From the NCBI GenBank assembly GCA_023663525.1, contig JAMPHF010000001.1:616925-660345 (forward strand): a DNA stretch of 43,421 bases. The letters run 5' to 3'. Positions within the stretch are counted from its first letter, which is position 1. The number at the start of each line of letters is the position of its first letter. Shown one piece after another: positions 16,470 through 26,112 of this stretch. The position numbers and the translations under genes are program-made. This DNA comes from Bacteroides sp. (GTDB lineage Bacteria > Bacteroidota > Bacteroidia > Bacteroidales > Muribaculaceae). Under the pieces are notes generated by a model, which saw only the letters and a program-made list of their open reading frames with translations, ran no database searches and had not been told where the DNA came from.

Positions 16470-17396
16470 TTAACGGTGGGGGAGTTCGCGGAGACTGTAG
16501 ATCTTTGAGCTCCAGGGAGAGTAGGCGCGACGCACCTTGTTGATTGTAAGGATGGTTGCTTCGCGGTCGTGGGCATCGAGGTGTTCGGTGAGGGCGGCTG
16601 AGATAGCTGCAATCACTTCGCCGCTGTCCTGCTCGCGGTGATGGTCGGCGGGTTCGGTGTCATCCTCGCTGAGAGCTTTCACCTTACGTTTGCGTGACAC
16701 TGACGCACCGATCGAGTTGATGATGTAGAAGCAGATCGAGAGCACGAGGAGCGCGATGAACACGATGCACATTGCCATGACTGCCATTGCGAAGCCGTGG
16801 GGGTCATGCTCGGCGAAGCTGTCAACCTTGTTGTTGGTGCTCTTGATGATGTTGTTGCTCGACGGAGTGATGTAGTGAGCCTCAGAGCCGTCGCGCACTT
16901 CCCAGTCATCGGCATTGTTGATTCCGCCCTCGCCGTCAGCCTTGCGGGCGTAGGACTGTCCGGGGAGGAGATTGCCCGGCACCACGATTTCGTCGATGAG
17001 AGTGAGACCGTTGGCATCATAGATGGCTATGTAGTTGTCCTCACCGGGCTTGAAAGTGAAGTTGGTGTGGAACGTGCCTTTGTTCGGCTCTCCGTCGGCC
17101 CAGAAAAGTATGTGCTGACGAGCCGGAATCTCGGTGTTCACGTCGCCTAACGGAACGGGATAGAGCGTATTGTTGTTGCGGTCGTTGGTGAGGAAGACGC
17201 TTGAGATTTCAAGCGGGGCAAATGTCGAGTTGTAAAGCTCGACCCATGCTGAGTACTGCCCGAAATCGTCAATCACACTCGTCGAGTCGTTGACAATCAT
17301 CACCTCATTGATGCGCAGGCCTCGGCGTCCTTGGGCGGAGATGGCCGTAACGCACGCGAGAGTCACCAACAGCAGCGTTAGAAGTCTTTTTTTCAT
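16470..17396 (-). CDS. Lamin-tail domain fused to OadG-type Na+-pump gamma subunit
   Basis: This is a 308-residue protein. A signal peptide (about 1-22, ISAQ cleavage) leads to a predicted periplasmic lamin-tail-like domain (about 26-165, with LRINEVMI, WVELYN and PLEISSVFLTND). A single membrane span follows (about 201-229), then a charged cytoplasmic tail of about 80 residues whose end (RRAYSPWSSKIYSLREL) resembles the OadG C-terminus. OadG-type subunits are normally small single-span proteins of about 80-120 residues that hold the decarboxylase complex together. The place in the operon, between the carboxyltransferase and carrier genes, supports the gamma-subunit role. The extra outside domain is unusual and its purpose unknown; it might contact the cell wall or a partner protein. 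Confidence 0.8.
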   Translation of the reverse strand: MKKRLLTLLLVTLACVTAISAQGRRGLRINEVMIVNDSTSVIDDFGQYSAWVELYNSTFAPLEISSVFLTNDRNNNTLYPVPLGDVNTEIPARQHILFWADGEPNKGTFHTNFTFKPGEDNYIAIYDANGLTLIDEIVVPGNLLPGQSYARKADGEGGINNADDWEVRDGSEAHYITPSSNNIIKSTNNKVDSFAEHDPHGFAMAVMAMCIVFIALLVLSICFYIINSIGASVSRKRKVKALSEDDTEPADHHREQDSGEVIAAISAALTEHLDAHDREATILTINKVRRAYSPWSSKIYSLRELPHR

Positions 17397-17434
17397 AACT
17401 TTTTTGAGTTTGTAAGTAAAAGATTTACAGGCTG

Positions 17435-17460
17435 TCCGCGTCAGGCTGTCCTGACGCGGA
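17435..17460 (-). other. Intercistronic hairpin between carboxyltransferase and OadG-like genes
   Basis: TCCGCGTCAG (17435-17444) pairs perfectly with CTGACGCGGA (17451-17460) around a 6-base loop. It lies 15 bp after the carboxyltransferase stop codon in the direction of transcription. No T-run follows on the minus strand, so partial termination or 3'-end stabilisation of the upstream message is more likely than full termination. Confidence 0.6.
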
Positions 17461-17474
17461 GAGTGACCCTGCCA

Positions 17475-19028
17475 TCAAAGGGGTATGTTGCCGTGTTTCT
17501 TGGCCGGATTGACCACCTTCTTTGTGGCAAGCTGCTGAAGGGCACGGATGATGCGGAAACGGGTGTTGCGAGGCTCGATCACATCATCGATATAGCCGTA
17601 GCGGGCTGCATTGTAGGGGTTGCAGAAAAGTTTGTTGTACTCGTCCTCTTTCTCCTGAAGCACCTTGGCGGGATCTTCGGCGGCCTTTGCCTCCTTGGCA
17701 TAAAGGACCTCGACAGCACCTGCGCCACCCATCACAGCGATTTCAGCCGTAGGCCAAGCGTAGTTCATGTCGCCGCGCAACTGCTTGCATGACATCACGA
17801 TGTGGCTTCCGCCGTAGCTCTTGCGGAGTGTCACGGTCACCTTGGGCACAGTGGCTTCGCCGTAGGCATAGAGGAGCTTTGCGCCGTGGAGGATGACACC
17901 GTTGTATTCCTGTCCTGTACCGGGAAGGAAGCCGGGGACATCGACGAGGGTCACCAGAGGAATGTTGAACGCGTCGCAGAAGCGCACAAAGCGCGCGCCC
18001 TTGCGCGATGCGTTGCTGTCGAGCACACCGGCGAGATATTTGGGCTGGTTGGCGACAACTCCGACGGCCTGACCGTTGAAGCGGGCGAAGCCGATGATAA
18101 TGTTCTTGGCGTAGTCACGCTGGATTTCAAGAAATTCTCCGTTATCGACGATGGCGTTGATGACCTCATACATGTCGTAGGGACGGTTGGCCGAGTCAGG
18201 GATGATCTCGTTGAGAGAATCCTCAAGACGGTCGATGGGGTCGTTGCATTCAACCAGCGGCGGCTCCTCAAGGTTGTTTTGGGGAATGTAGCTGAACAGT
18301 TTGCGGATGATGCGGAGGGTCTCCTCGCCGTCCTCGGCAGCGAAGTGGGCCACGCCGCTCTTCTGGGAGTGTACGGTAGCACCGCCGAGAGCTTCCTGGG
18401 TCACATCTTCGCCGGTCACGGTCTTCACAACCTTCGGACCGGTAAGGAACATGTAGCTTATGCCCTTGGTCATGATAGTGAAGTCGGTGAGTGCGGGCGA
18501 GTAGACCGCACCGCCGGCACACGGACCGAGGATGCCTGAAATCTGGGGAATCACGCCGGAGGCAAGAATGTTGCGCTGGAAGATTTCAGCATAGCCTGCG
18601 AGGGCGTTGATGCCTTCCTGGATACGTGCGCCGCCCGAGTCGTTGAGACCGATGACAGGGGCACCCATCTTCATGGCCATGTCCATAATCTTGCATATTT
18701 TGAGGGCCATTGTCTCGCTGAGAGAACCGCCGAACACGGTGAAGTCCTGAGCGAACACGTAGACAAGGCGACCGTCGATTGTACCATAGCCGGTCACGAC
18801 ACCGTCACCGAGGTAGCTTTTCTTTTCCTGACCGAAATTGTGGCAGCGATGACGGACAAACATGTCGATTTCCTCGAAAGAACCTTCGTCGAGGAGTTGG
18901 GCAATGCGCTCGCGAGCGGTGTACTTGCCTCTTTCATGCTGCTTCTGGATAGCTTTTTCGCCACCGCCGAGGCGCGCTTCTTCGCGCAGGGCGATAAGCT
19001 CTTTTACTTTTTCAAGCTGATTGCTCAT
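17475..19028 (-). CDS. mmdA: Methylmalonyl-CoA decarboxylase alpha / acyl-CoA carboxyltransferase subunit
   Basis: This 517-residue carboxyltransferase has two crotonase-like halves. The first contains [22 protein letters not shown] (biotin/acyl-CoA site) and [18 protein letters not shown]; the second contains [33 protein letters not shown]. It moves the carboxyl group from methylmalonyl-CoA to biotin on the carrier subunit, giving propionyl-CoA. The identical fold serves propionyl-CoA carboxylase (PccB), but no biotin carboxylase gene is nearby while Na+-pump subunits are, which favours decarboxylation. It follows the epimerase gene by 39 bp. Length is normal for the family. Confidence 0.92.
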   Translation of the reverse strand: MSNQLEKVKELIALREEARLGGGEKAIQKQHERGKYTARERIAQLLDEGSFEEIDMFVRHRCHNFGQEKKSYLGDGVVTGYGTIDGRLVYVFAQDFTVFGGSLSETMALKICKIMDMAMKMGAPVIGLNDSGGARIQEGINALAGYAEIFQRNILASGVIPQISGILGPCAGGAVYSPALTDFTIMTKGISYMFLTGPKVVKTVTGEDVTQEALGGATVHSQKSGVAHFAAEDGEETLRIIRKLFSYIPQNNLEEPPLVECNDPIDRLEDSLNEIIPDSANRPYDMYEVINAIVDNGEFLEIQRDYAKNIIIGFARFNGQAVGVVANQPKYLAGVLDSNASRKGARFVRFCDAFNIPLVTLVDVPGFLPGTGQEYNGVILHGAKLLYAYGEATVPKVTVTLRKSYGGSHIVMSCKQLRGDMNYAWPTAEIAVMGGAGAVEVLYAKEAKAAEDPAKVLQEKEDEYNKLFCNPYNAARYGYIDDVIEPRNTRFRIIRALQQLATKKVVNPAKKHGNIPL

Positions 19029-19067
19029 CTGTGGGGATTATGAGTGATGATATGTTCTGTTAATTGC

Positions 19068-19490
19068 TTATTTCTTGGCGGGGTCTTCGCAGAGTTCGAT
19101 GAGAGTGCCGCAGGTTGATTTCGGGTGGAGGAATGCGATGTTGAGACCCTCGGCACCCTTGCGGGGAGCTTTGTCGATGAGGCGGCAGCCCTTGGCCTCG
19201 ACTTCAGCGAGTGCGTTTGCCACTCCGTCCTCGATGGCGAATGCGATGTGCTGGATGCCGCCGCGACCGCCGTTGTTGGCTATGAATTTTGAGATTGCGC
19301 TTTCGGGTGAAGTTCCTTCGAGAAGCTCGATTTTGGTCTGGCCAACCTTGAAGAAGGCTGTGCGGACTTTCTGATCCTCAACTTCCTCGATGGCAAAGCA
19401 CTTGAGACCGAGAGTGTTTTCGTAGAATGCGATAGCTTCTTTAAGGTCGGGCACTGCGATACCCACGTGTTCGATGTGTGAAATATCCAT
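19068..19490 (-). CDS. mce: Methylmalonyl-CoA epimerase
   Basis: This 140-residue protein of the vicinal-oxygen-chelate (glyoxalase) fold interconverts (R)- and (S)-methylmalonyl-CoA, linking methylmalonyl-CoA mutase to the decarboxylase. Two beta-alpha-beta-beta-beta modules are visible. Expected metal ligands are His8 (HIEHVGIAV), His81 (GIQHIAFA) and Glu132 (LIELCE). It is the first gene of the five-gene operon, directly after a consensus promoter, so the operon supports the succinate-to-propionate route. The mutase itself is not in this window. Confidence 0.93.
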   Translation of the reverse strand: MDISHIEHVGIAVPDLKEAIAFYENTLGLKCFAIEEVEDQKVRTAFFKVGQTKIELLEGTSPESAISKFIANNGGRGGIQHIAFAIEDGVANALAEVEAKGCRLIDKAPRKGAEGLNIAFLHPKSTCGTLIELCEDPAKK

Positions 19491-19587
19491 GATAATGATT
19501 TGTTTGATTTGAATAATTATTCAGTGTGATATGTTGCTTGGCGAAAGCAAAAGACTGTCACCGAAATGATATAGGCTTTCACCGTTG

Positions 19588-19618
19588 CAAATTTAAGGAT
19601 AAAAATCGGTGTGACAAA
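19588..19618 (-). promoter_or_regulatory. Consensus promoter of the methylmalonyl-CoA decarboxylase operon
   Basis: On the minus strand, TTTG (19615-19618) is followed by exactly 19 bases and then TAAATTTG (19588-19595). This is the Bacteroidetes housekeeping promoter pattern. The leader to the epimerase start codon is about 90 nt. The remainder of the gap up to the divergent msrAB gene (19619-19936) shows nothing else I can support. Confidence 0.8.
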
Positions 19619-19936
19619 TTAAGTAACGATTAAAAAATCTGCGCATGTCGTTTTTTATCGGAGGTAAACATCGGTGGCAAACCTACATTCCGCATAGTCA
19701 GATGGGCTTGGGATTACTGAGTTAAGGCGTTTTTTCCATGTGCAGCCAATCTTTTTGAATGCTCGGACGTTATATTCAATGTATGTGTGACGCGAGTTCA
19801 AGCGACTCTATAAATCTATTGGCAAAACGAATGAATACATACGGTCATCCCCGCATCAATGACTTTGCAATCTCCCCGATGTGTGCGCCGTATGTATTTT
19901 TTGTTATGAAGTGACGGCGTGTCGGAAAAATTTTTG

Positions 19937-19944
19937 TAGTTTTG
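19937..19944 (+). promoter_or_regulatory. -7 element (TAGTTTTG) for the msrAB gene
   Basis: TAGTTTTG fits TAnnTTTG and lies 48 bases before the start codon. No TTTG is found at the expected -33 distance. Confidence 0.45.
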
Positions 19945-19992
19945 CGATGGACTTGTGTCCGTATGTATGACTGTGAATAATCAGAAAATGCT

Positions 19993-20934
19993 ATGATAAA
20001 GACTATCTATCTCGCAGGTGGCTGCTTCTGGGGCACCGCCTACCTGTTTTCATTGGTCCCCGGCGTGCAGGAGACGATTGCCGGGTATGCCAATAGTGTA
20101 ATCGAATCTCCGACGTATCAGGAAGTGTGTACAGGGAAGACCGAGGCCGCCGAGACGGTCAAAGTGGTCTATGATGACGATGAGGTGAGCCTCACAGGCA
20201 TTCTTCAACTGTATTTCAAAAGCATTGACCCGGTGTCTGTCAACCGTCAGGGCGGGGATGTCGGGACCCAGTACCGCACGGGCATATATTACACTGATTC
20301 TGCTGACATTCCGACCATCGAGGCTCAGATAGCCACAATCCAGCGTCGTCACAAAGAGCCTTTGGCTGTGGAGTTCGGACCGTTGAGAAACTTCTATCCC
20401 GCTGAGGAGTATCATCAGGACTATCTTTATAAAAATCCCGGTGGCTACTGCCATGTCAATCCCGCTCTGTTCAAGGAAGCCAAGGAGATGCACAGATTTC
20501 ATGGCGAAAACAAGTCTGAATTGCGCAAGCGACTGACCCCGCTTCAGTGGGAGGTGACTCAAAATGGCGCGACGGAGCGACCGTTTGATAATGAATATGA
20601 CCATGAGTTCCGCAAGGGTATCTATGTGGACATAACCGATGGCACACCCCTGTTCCTTTCTTCGAACAAATATAATTCGGGCTGTGGCTGGCCGGCATTC
20701 ACGCGACCGATAGACGACAGCTTGATCAAAGAGAGCCTCGACACGTCCTACGGCAGAATCCGCACGGAGGTCAGGGGCGCATCATCCGACTCTCATCTCG
20801 GTCATGTGTTCAACGACGGTCCGGCTGAGGAGGGCGGTCTGCGTTACTGCATCAACTCCGCCGCTCTGCGCTTCATACCCATAGAGCAGATGGAGGCTGA
20901 GGGCTACGGTGACTACATCCGGCTGATAAAGTGA
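19993..20934 (+). CDS. msrAB: Fused peptide methionine sulfoxide reductase MsrA-MsrB
   Basis: This 313-residue protein joins two repair enzymes. The MsrA domain (about 1-155) has the catalytic GGCFWG at residues 9-14 and QYRTGIYY. The MsrB domain (about 170-310) has [20 protein letters not shown] and the catalytic Cys in [12 protein letters not shown]. Together they reduce the S and R forms of methionine sulfoxide using thioredoxin, and a thioredoxin gene occurs at 29721-30029. No signal peptide is visible, so it is cytoplasmic. The MsrB half lacks the two zinc CxxC pairs seen in some homologues. Confidence 0.94.
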   Translation: MIKTIYLAGGCFWGTAYLFSLVPGVQETIAGYANSVIESPTYQEVCTGKTEAAETVKVVYDDDEVSLTGILQLYFKSIDPVSVNRQGGDVGTQYRTGIYYTDSADIPTIEAQIATIQRRHKEPLAVEFGPLRNFYPAEEYHQDYLYKNPGGYCHVNPALFKEAKEMHRFHGENKSELRKRLTPLQWEVTQNGATERPFDNEYDHEFRKGIYVDITDGTPLFLSSNKYNSGCGWPAFTRPIDDSLIKESLDTSYGRIRTEVRGASSDSHLGHVFNDGPAEEGGLRYCINSAALRFIPIEQMEAEGYGDYIRLIK

Positions 20935-20958
20935 CGCATGGCGTATAGCGTAAATGGT

Positions 20959-21001
20959 ATTGCTCGCGGTCGTGTGACATCATTCACAGGCAATGAGCAA
21001 T
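20959..21001 (+). other. Inverted repeat between msrAB and porW
   Basis: ATTGCTC (20959-20965) pairs with GAGCAAT (20995-21001), and an inner TGTGA/TCACA pair nests inside. No T-run follows. It lies 33 bp before the porW start and could be a weak terminator or a regulatory site. Confidence 0.35.
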
Positions 21002-21033
21002 AAGTAGGGGTAGTAGCTCGTTTTCTCTTTAAG

Positions 21034-24000
21034 ATGAAGATAAAATGCGCTATCTTTTCAGCGACATCCCGGTTGGGGGTGGCGATTCTTATTGCGGTCG
21101 CGGTTTTTGCCGTGGCCTTTTCGTCATGCTCGACCAAAAAGAATACCGCAGCTTCGCGCAACTATCAGGCGTTCATCACGCGCTACAACGTCTATTTCAA
21201 CGGCGACGAGCATTTCAAGGAGACCTTGAAGGAGCTTGAGAGGGCCTATGAGGATGACTATACATCGCAGATTTTCATGCACCCGGTGGAGGCCTATGCC
21301 AATCCGAAAGCCCCTCAGCCGTCAGGCTCTTTCACACGGTCAATTGAAAAGGCTCAGAAGGCCATCCAGCTCCATTCGATAAAGAAACGCCCCAAGCGCA
21401 AGCCGGGTCATGCAAATGATCCTGAATACAAAAAGTGGCTCAAACGTGAGGAGTACAATCCGTTTCTCCACAACGCATGGATGCTCATGGGACGAAGCCA
21501 GTATTTCAACGGCGATTTCCTCGGAGCGGCCTCCACGTTCTACTATGTTGCCAAACATTTCTCATGGCTTCCCGCCACAGTGACGGAGGCAAAGTTGTGG
21601 CAGGCACGCAGCTACTGTGCCCTCGATTGGCTATTCGAGGCAGAGACCATCCTCACGAGAATCAAGCCGGACGAATTGACAAACTCGACAATCCGAGAGC
21701 TGTACTACTTCACTTTTGCCGACTTCTACATCCGTTCGCATGACAATGCCAAGGCTATCCCTATGCTGAAGGAGGCTCTCGGCTATGCCCACGGATCTCA
21801 GAAAACACGTCTGAATTTCCTGCTCGGACAACTGTATGCCGCCGAGGGTGACAATGCTGCCGCCTATGCTGCCTACGGCAAGACAGCCAAGTCATCATCG
21901 GCTTCCTACCGCACGAAATTCAACGCCCGCATAAAGCAGAGCGAAGTCTTCCAAGGGTCTGACATCACATCGGAAGTCAAGGCACTCCGGCGCATGACAC
22001 GCTATGACCGCAACAAGGAATATCTCGATCAGATATATTATGCCATAGGAAATCTCTACCTCTCGCGCCGTGACACGGCAAATGCGATTGAGAACTACAT
22101 ACTCGCTGCTGAGAAGTCAACACGCGGAGGCATCGAGAAGGCTTTCGCGCAGATCACGCTCGGAGGTCTCTACTTCGACCGTCATCGCTATGACCTTGCC
22201 CAGCCATGCTACTCGGAGGCTGTTCCCCTGCTTCCCGACAACTATCCTGACATAGCCATGCTTCAGCGGAGGTCTGACGTGCTCGATGAGCTTGCCGTCT
22301 ACTCGCAGAATGTGGTTCTCAACGATTCGCTCCTCCGGCTGGCAGCCATGCCGGAAGCGGAGCGTCTGGCTGTCATCGACAAGATAATAGCCGATTTGAA
22401 GAAAAAAGAGAAGGAGGAGGCTGAGGCTGCAAAACGCGAGGAGTATCTTGCGCAGCAGGCAGCCACCGGCTCAAATATCAAGCAAAACAATGCGAATACG
22501 CCAGCTTCGTTTGCCCTCAATACTGACAAATCATGGTATTTCTACAACACGGCCAGCCGCAATGCCGGTCGGACGGACTTCCAGAAGCGTTGGGGGTCGC
22601 GCAAACTTGAAAATGACTGGCGGCGACGCAACAAGGCGACATTCAGTTTCGATGATTTCGCCTCAGACGACGAGAATCCCGACGAGAACGATGAAATCGC
22701 CGAAGGCGACAATCCCACAACCGACGAGAGCGGCGGCGAGACCGCGAAAGAGGATGCAGCAAAGGCCAATGATCCCCATTTCCCTGAGTATTACCTCCGG
22801 CAGATTCCGTTCACCGATGTTGAGAAGACCACGGCCGAGGATGTGATCCGCGAAGGTCTCTACAATTCGGGCCTCATACTGAAAGATAAACTTGAGGATT
22901 TCGATGCCGCCGACGGGGAGTGGCAGAGATTGATGACGCGCTATCCCGATAACGTCTATCGTCTCGACATATACTACAATGAATATCTCATGAATGTCAG
23001 GCGTGACCGTCCTGTCGAAGCAGAGCGTTACCGTCAGCTCATCCTTTCCGAATTTCCGGAATCGAACTATGCAAAGGCGATGGCCGACCCGAATTATCTC
23101 GAAAATCTCCGTTCGATGTTCGCAAGGCAGGAGGCACTTTATGCCGAGGCATACGCCGACTATCTTGCCGACAACAACACCTCCGTGCATAGAGCCTACG
23201 AGCAGATGGTCGAGGACTATCCGCTCTCACCGCTGATGCCTAAATTCATGTTCCTTCACGCCCTTGCTTTCGTCACTGACAATAAGCCGGAGGAGTTTAC
23301 CTCGACCCTCAAGGAGCTGCTTGAACGCTATCCTGACACAGACGTGACGCCGATGGCTTCATCATATCTCAAGGGACTCGCCCAAGGCAGAAAACTTCGC
23401 AGCGGCGGCTCGAATATGCGCGGTATGCTGTGGAACATCCGTCTCTCGAACGACTCGACTGCTGTCGGTGACGGCTCGGAGATAGAATTTGTGCTTGAGC
23501 CTGACGAACCGCATTATTTGGTGCTTCTGTTCTCAACCGACAAAATATCGCCCAACCAGTTGCTCTACGATGTGGCGCGCCATAATTTCACCACTTATAT
23601 GGTGCGTGATTTTGACCTTGAGGTGATGAATTTCGGTCCTCTCGGCCTTCTCGTCATCAAAGGTTTCAGGAATGAAGGGGAGCTGAACCACTACCGTTCG
23701 CTGCTCGCGCAGGACAATGGCGTGATCATCCCGACCGATGTCCGCCCCGTGCAGATCAGCAAGAGTAACTTCGAGAAGCTGCTTCAGAGTGGCGGGTCAT
23801 TCGATGATTACTTCCGTTTCATCGGTGAGGAAAACATTAAAGAGACGCATGAGTCAGTGCTTCCCCCGGATGAATATCCCCCAGCCGATGAGATGTATGA
23901 CACCACGCCGGATGGCGACACCGTCCTCCCGGAACCTGCGGACAGTGTGAGTCCGATGGATGAGGTCATTAAGCCCATGCCGAGCGATACGGTCACTGAG

Positions 24001-24324
24001 CCTGTCGAAATACGACATGAAACCAAGCCTGCAGTTCCTGTGACAGTTCCGGCTGACACAGTGACTGTTCCTGCGACTGTTCCGGCTGCTCTCACACCCT
24101 CCGTCACGCCTGTAACTGTCCCTGCCGATACGATTGCCAATCCTAAGCAGGCGCAGAAACCTGCTGTCAGGAAACCGGCTCAGCCACCCGTGCCTAAACC
24201 ACAGCCCAAGGTGACTCCCAAGAAGCCGCCTGTCCCCAAACCGCAGCCCAAGCCGCAGGTCAATCCCTCCGCTCCCAAATTCCCGGACTATCCTATCGGA
24301 AGTGAGGGTGATGATGACGACTGA
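21034..24324 (+). CDS. porW: PorW/SprE-like TPR lipoprotein (type IX secretion)
   Basis: This 1096-residue protein has a lipoprotein signal ending AFSSC (acceptor Cys near residue 32), followed by a long tetratricopeptide region. The segments RSIEKAQKAIQLHSIKKRPK, NPFLHNAWMLMGRSQYFNGD and TDFQKRWGSRKLENDWRRRN match what I recall of PorW/SprE, a periplasmic lipoprotein needed for type IX secretion and gliding. An acidic patch lies near residue 545. The final ~140 residues are low-complexity: Val-Pro-Ala-Asp-Thr repeats, then Pro/Lys/Gln runs ending in four Asp. That tail may span the periplasm or peptidoglycan. The next gene is porX, which also belongs to this secretion system. Confidence 0.85.
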   Translation: MKIKCAIFSATSRLGVAILIAVAVFAVAFSSCSTKKNTAASRNYQAFITRYNVYFNGDEHFKETLKELERAYEDDYTSQIFMHPVEAYANPKAPQPSGSFTRSIEKAQKAIQLHSIKKRPKRKPGHANDPEYKKWLKREEYNPFLHNAWMLMGRSQYFNGDFLGAASTFYYVAKHFSWLPATVTEAKLWQARSYCALDWLFEAETILTRIKPDELTNSTIRELYYFTFADFYIRSHDNAKAIPMLKEALGYAHGSQKTRLNFLLGQLYAAEGDNAAAYAAYGKTAKSSSASYRTKFNARIKQSEVFQGSDITSEVKALRRMTRYDRNKEYLDQIYYAIGNLYLSRRDTANAIENYILAAEKSTRGGIEKAFAQITLGGLYFDRHRYDLAQPCYSEAVPLLPDNYPDIAMLQRRSDVLDELAVYSQNVVLNDSLLRLAAMPEAERLAVIDKIIADLKKKEKEEAEAAKREEYLAQQAATGSNIKQNNANTPASFALNTDKSWYFYNTASRNAGRTDFQKRWGSRKLENDWRRRNKATFSFDDFASDDENPDENDEIAEGDNPTTDESGGETAKEDAAKANDPHFPEYYLRQIPFTDVEKTTAEDVIREGLYNSGLILKDKLEDFDAADGEWQRLMTRYPDNVYRLDIYYNEYLMNVRRDRPVEAERYRQLILSEFPESNYAKAMADPNYLENLRSMFARQEALYAEAYADYLADNNTSVHRAYEQMVEDYPLSPLMPKFMFLHALAFVTDNKPEEFTSTLKELLERYPDTDVTPMASSYLKGLAQGRKLRSGGSNMRGMLWNIRLSNDSTAVGDGSEIEFVLEPDEPHYLVLLFSTDKISPNQLLYDVARHNFTTYMVRDFDLEVMNFGPLGLLVIKGFRNEGELNHYRSLLAQDNGVIIPTDVRPVQISKSNFEKLLQSGGSFDDYFRFIGEENIKETHESVLPPDEYPPADEMYDTTPDGDTVLPEPADSVSPMDEVIKPMPSDTVTEPVEIRHETKPAVPVTVPADTVTVPATVPAALTPSVTPVTVPADTIANPKQAQKPAVRKPAQPPVPKPQPKVTPKKPPVPKPQPKPQVNPSAPKFPDYPIGSEGDDDD

Positions 24325-24384
24325 CGGTCTGCGCGACCATAGTATATAAGAAACGCATTTTTTCACATATAAAACTCCATCAAT

Positions 24385-25932
24385 TTGTCCTCGACAATCC
24401 TATGGGCCGATGATGAAATCGACCTGCTGAAACCACATATAATGTTCCTCAAGGGGAAAGGCTATGACGTTGTCACCGCGTGTAGCGGCGCCGACGCGCT
24501 GGCACTCGTCGATGAACAGAACTTCGACCTCATTATCCTCGACGAGAACATGCCGGGTCTGACAGGGCTTGAGACACTCCAGCGCATCAAGCTCGCAGCT
24601 CCCCACATCCCCGTAATTATGATCACTAAAAGTGAGGAGGAGAATATCATGGATCAGGCTGTCGGCAACAAGATTGCCGACTATCTCATCAAGCCTGTGA
24701 ATCCAAAGCAGATACTCCTCTCCATAAAGAAAAATCTCCATTCCGAGCAACTTGTCTCCTCGCAGACCGGCAATGACTACCGCCAGGAGTTCACACGGAT
24801 TTCGCAGCTCATCGGCGAGGCATCAACGATGGCCGACTGGATGGAGCTTTACCGTCTGTTGGTGCACTGGGAGATGCAACTGTCATCGACCGAGACGCAG
24901 ATGGATGAACTCCTCGACATGCAGCGCAGGGAGGCGGGAAATTCGTTTGCAAAATTCGTCAGAAACAATTATGCCGGTTGGATTACGGATCCTCATGCCC
25001 CCGGAAGACCGTTGATGTCGCCCGAGATATTCAAGAGCCGTATCTTCCCGTTGCTTGATGCGGGTGAAAAAGTGTTCTTCATCCTAATCGACAATTTCCG
25101 CCTCGACCAGTGGGCAGCCGTCAAGCCCTTGCTCGCCGACACTTTCAACTTCCGTGAGGAGCTTTATTGCTCCATACTCCCGACAGCGACCCAATATGCC
25201 CGCAATGCCATTTTCTCCGGGCTAATGCCAAAGGATATTGCCACGATGTTTCCCGAGCTGTGGGTCGATGAGGACTCCCCCGAAGGTAAAAATCTCAATG
25301 AATCGCCGCTCATAGCCACTCAGTTTGAGCGTTATCGCCGTCACTGCAAATTCTCCTATACCAAAATCAATGATTCGGCAGCCGGTGAGAAACTTCTGCG
25401 GGAGTTTTCCAATCTTCTGTCCAATGACCTGAATGTGGTGGTGTTCAATTTCATTGATATGCTTTCACATGCGAGGACGGAGTCAAAGATGATACGCGAG
25501 CTTGCATCGACCAATGCCGCCTACCGCTCGCTGTCCGAGTCATGGTTCCGCCATTCGTCGGCCATAGAGATTTTCCGTCGCATCGCGGCCAAGGGCTATA
25601 AAATCATCCTCACCACTGACCATGGCACAGTCCGTGTGGATAATCCCGTCAAAGTCGTGGGCGACAAAAACACCAACACCAACCTCCGCTATAAAATCGG
25701 TAAGAATCTTGCCTACAACCCCAGGCAGGTATATGAGGTGAAAAATCCTGCCAAGCTCGGACTGCCTGCGCCAAACGTCTCGTCAACCTACATTTTCGCG
25801 ACCGGACGCGATTTCTTCGCATATCCCAACAATTACAACTATTATGTCCAGTATTATGACGGCACCTTCCAGCACGGTGGAATCTCGCCGGAAGAAATGC
25901 TCATCCCATTGATCACATTAACAGCAAAATAA
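24385..25932 (+). CDS. porX: PorX-type response regulator with PglZ domain
   Basis: This 515-residue cytoplasmic protein has a receiver domain (about 1-120) with acidic pair Asp9-Asp10, phospho-acceptor Asp53 in LDENMPG, and Lys103 in YLIKP. A helical linker and a PglZ alkaline-phosphatase-like domain (about 200-515) follow, with metal-ligand motifs LIDNFRLDQW, FNFIDMLSH and TTDHGTVRV. In Porphyromonas, PorX acts with the kinase PorY to control type IX secretion genes. The only workable start is TTG at 24385, because an in-frame stop (TAA at 24370) lies just upstream and no ATG precedes the conserved ILWADDE. It follows porW by 60 bp. Confidence 0.9.
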   Translation: MSSTILWADDEIDLLKPHIMFLKGKGYDVVTACSGADALALVDEQNFDLIILDENMPGLTGLETLQRIKLAAPHIPVIMITKSEEENIMDQAVGNKIADYLIKPVNPKQILLSIKKNLHSEQLVSSQTGNDYRQEFTRISQLIGEASTMADWMELYRLLVHWEMQLSSTETQMDELLDMQRREAGNSFAKFVRNNYAGWITDPHAPGRPLMSPEIFKSRIFPLLDAGEKVFFILIDNFRLDQWAAVKPLLADTFNFREELYCSILPTATQYARNAIFSGLMPKDIATMFPELWVDEDSPEGKNLNESPLIATQFERYRRHCKFSYTKINDSAAGEKLLREFSNLLSNDLNVVVFNFIDMLSHARTESKMIRELASTNAAYRSLSESWFRHSSAIEIFRRIAAKGYKIILTTDHGTVRVDNPVKVVGDKNTNTNLRYKIGKNLAYNPRQVYEVKNPAKLGLPAPNVSSTYIFATGRDFFAYPNNYNYYVQYYDGTFQHGGISPEEMLIPLITLTAK

Positions 25933-26019
25933 ATGACAGATGTATAGGATATAAATACTTAGGACGGGGTCTATAATCACTCCGGGATACGTTTACATAT
26001 CCAATTTGCGATGTAATAA

Positions 26020-26043
26020 TTTGAAAAATATTCCGTACATTTG
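26020..26043 (+). promoter_or_regulatory. Candidate promoter of the restriction-modification genes
   Basis: TACATTTG at 26036-26043 fits the -7 consensus. A TTTG at 26020-26023 precedes it with a 12-base gap, as at two other sites in the window. The predicted leader is about 65-80 nt. Confidence 0.5.
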
Positions 26044-26112
26044 CAACATAGAAGCATTCCTGGCCGTATCAATGATTGTATGGTCAATGCATGACATTAT
26101 TTCCTCCAAAAA

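Noticed and set aside
17802..18539. Long plus-strand ORF opposite the carboxyltransferase gene
   Set aside because: It mirrors a clear conserved enzyme and has no recognisable features.
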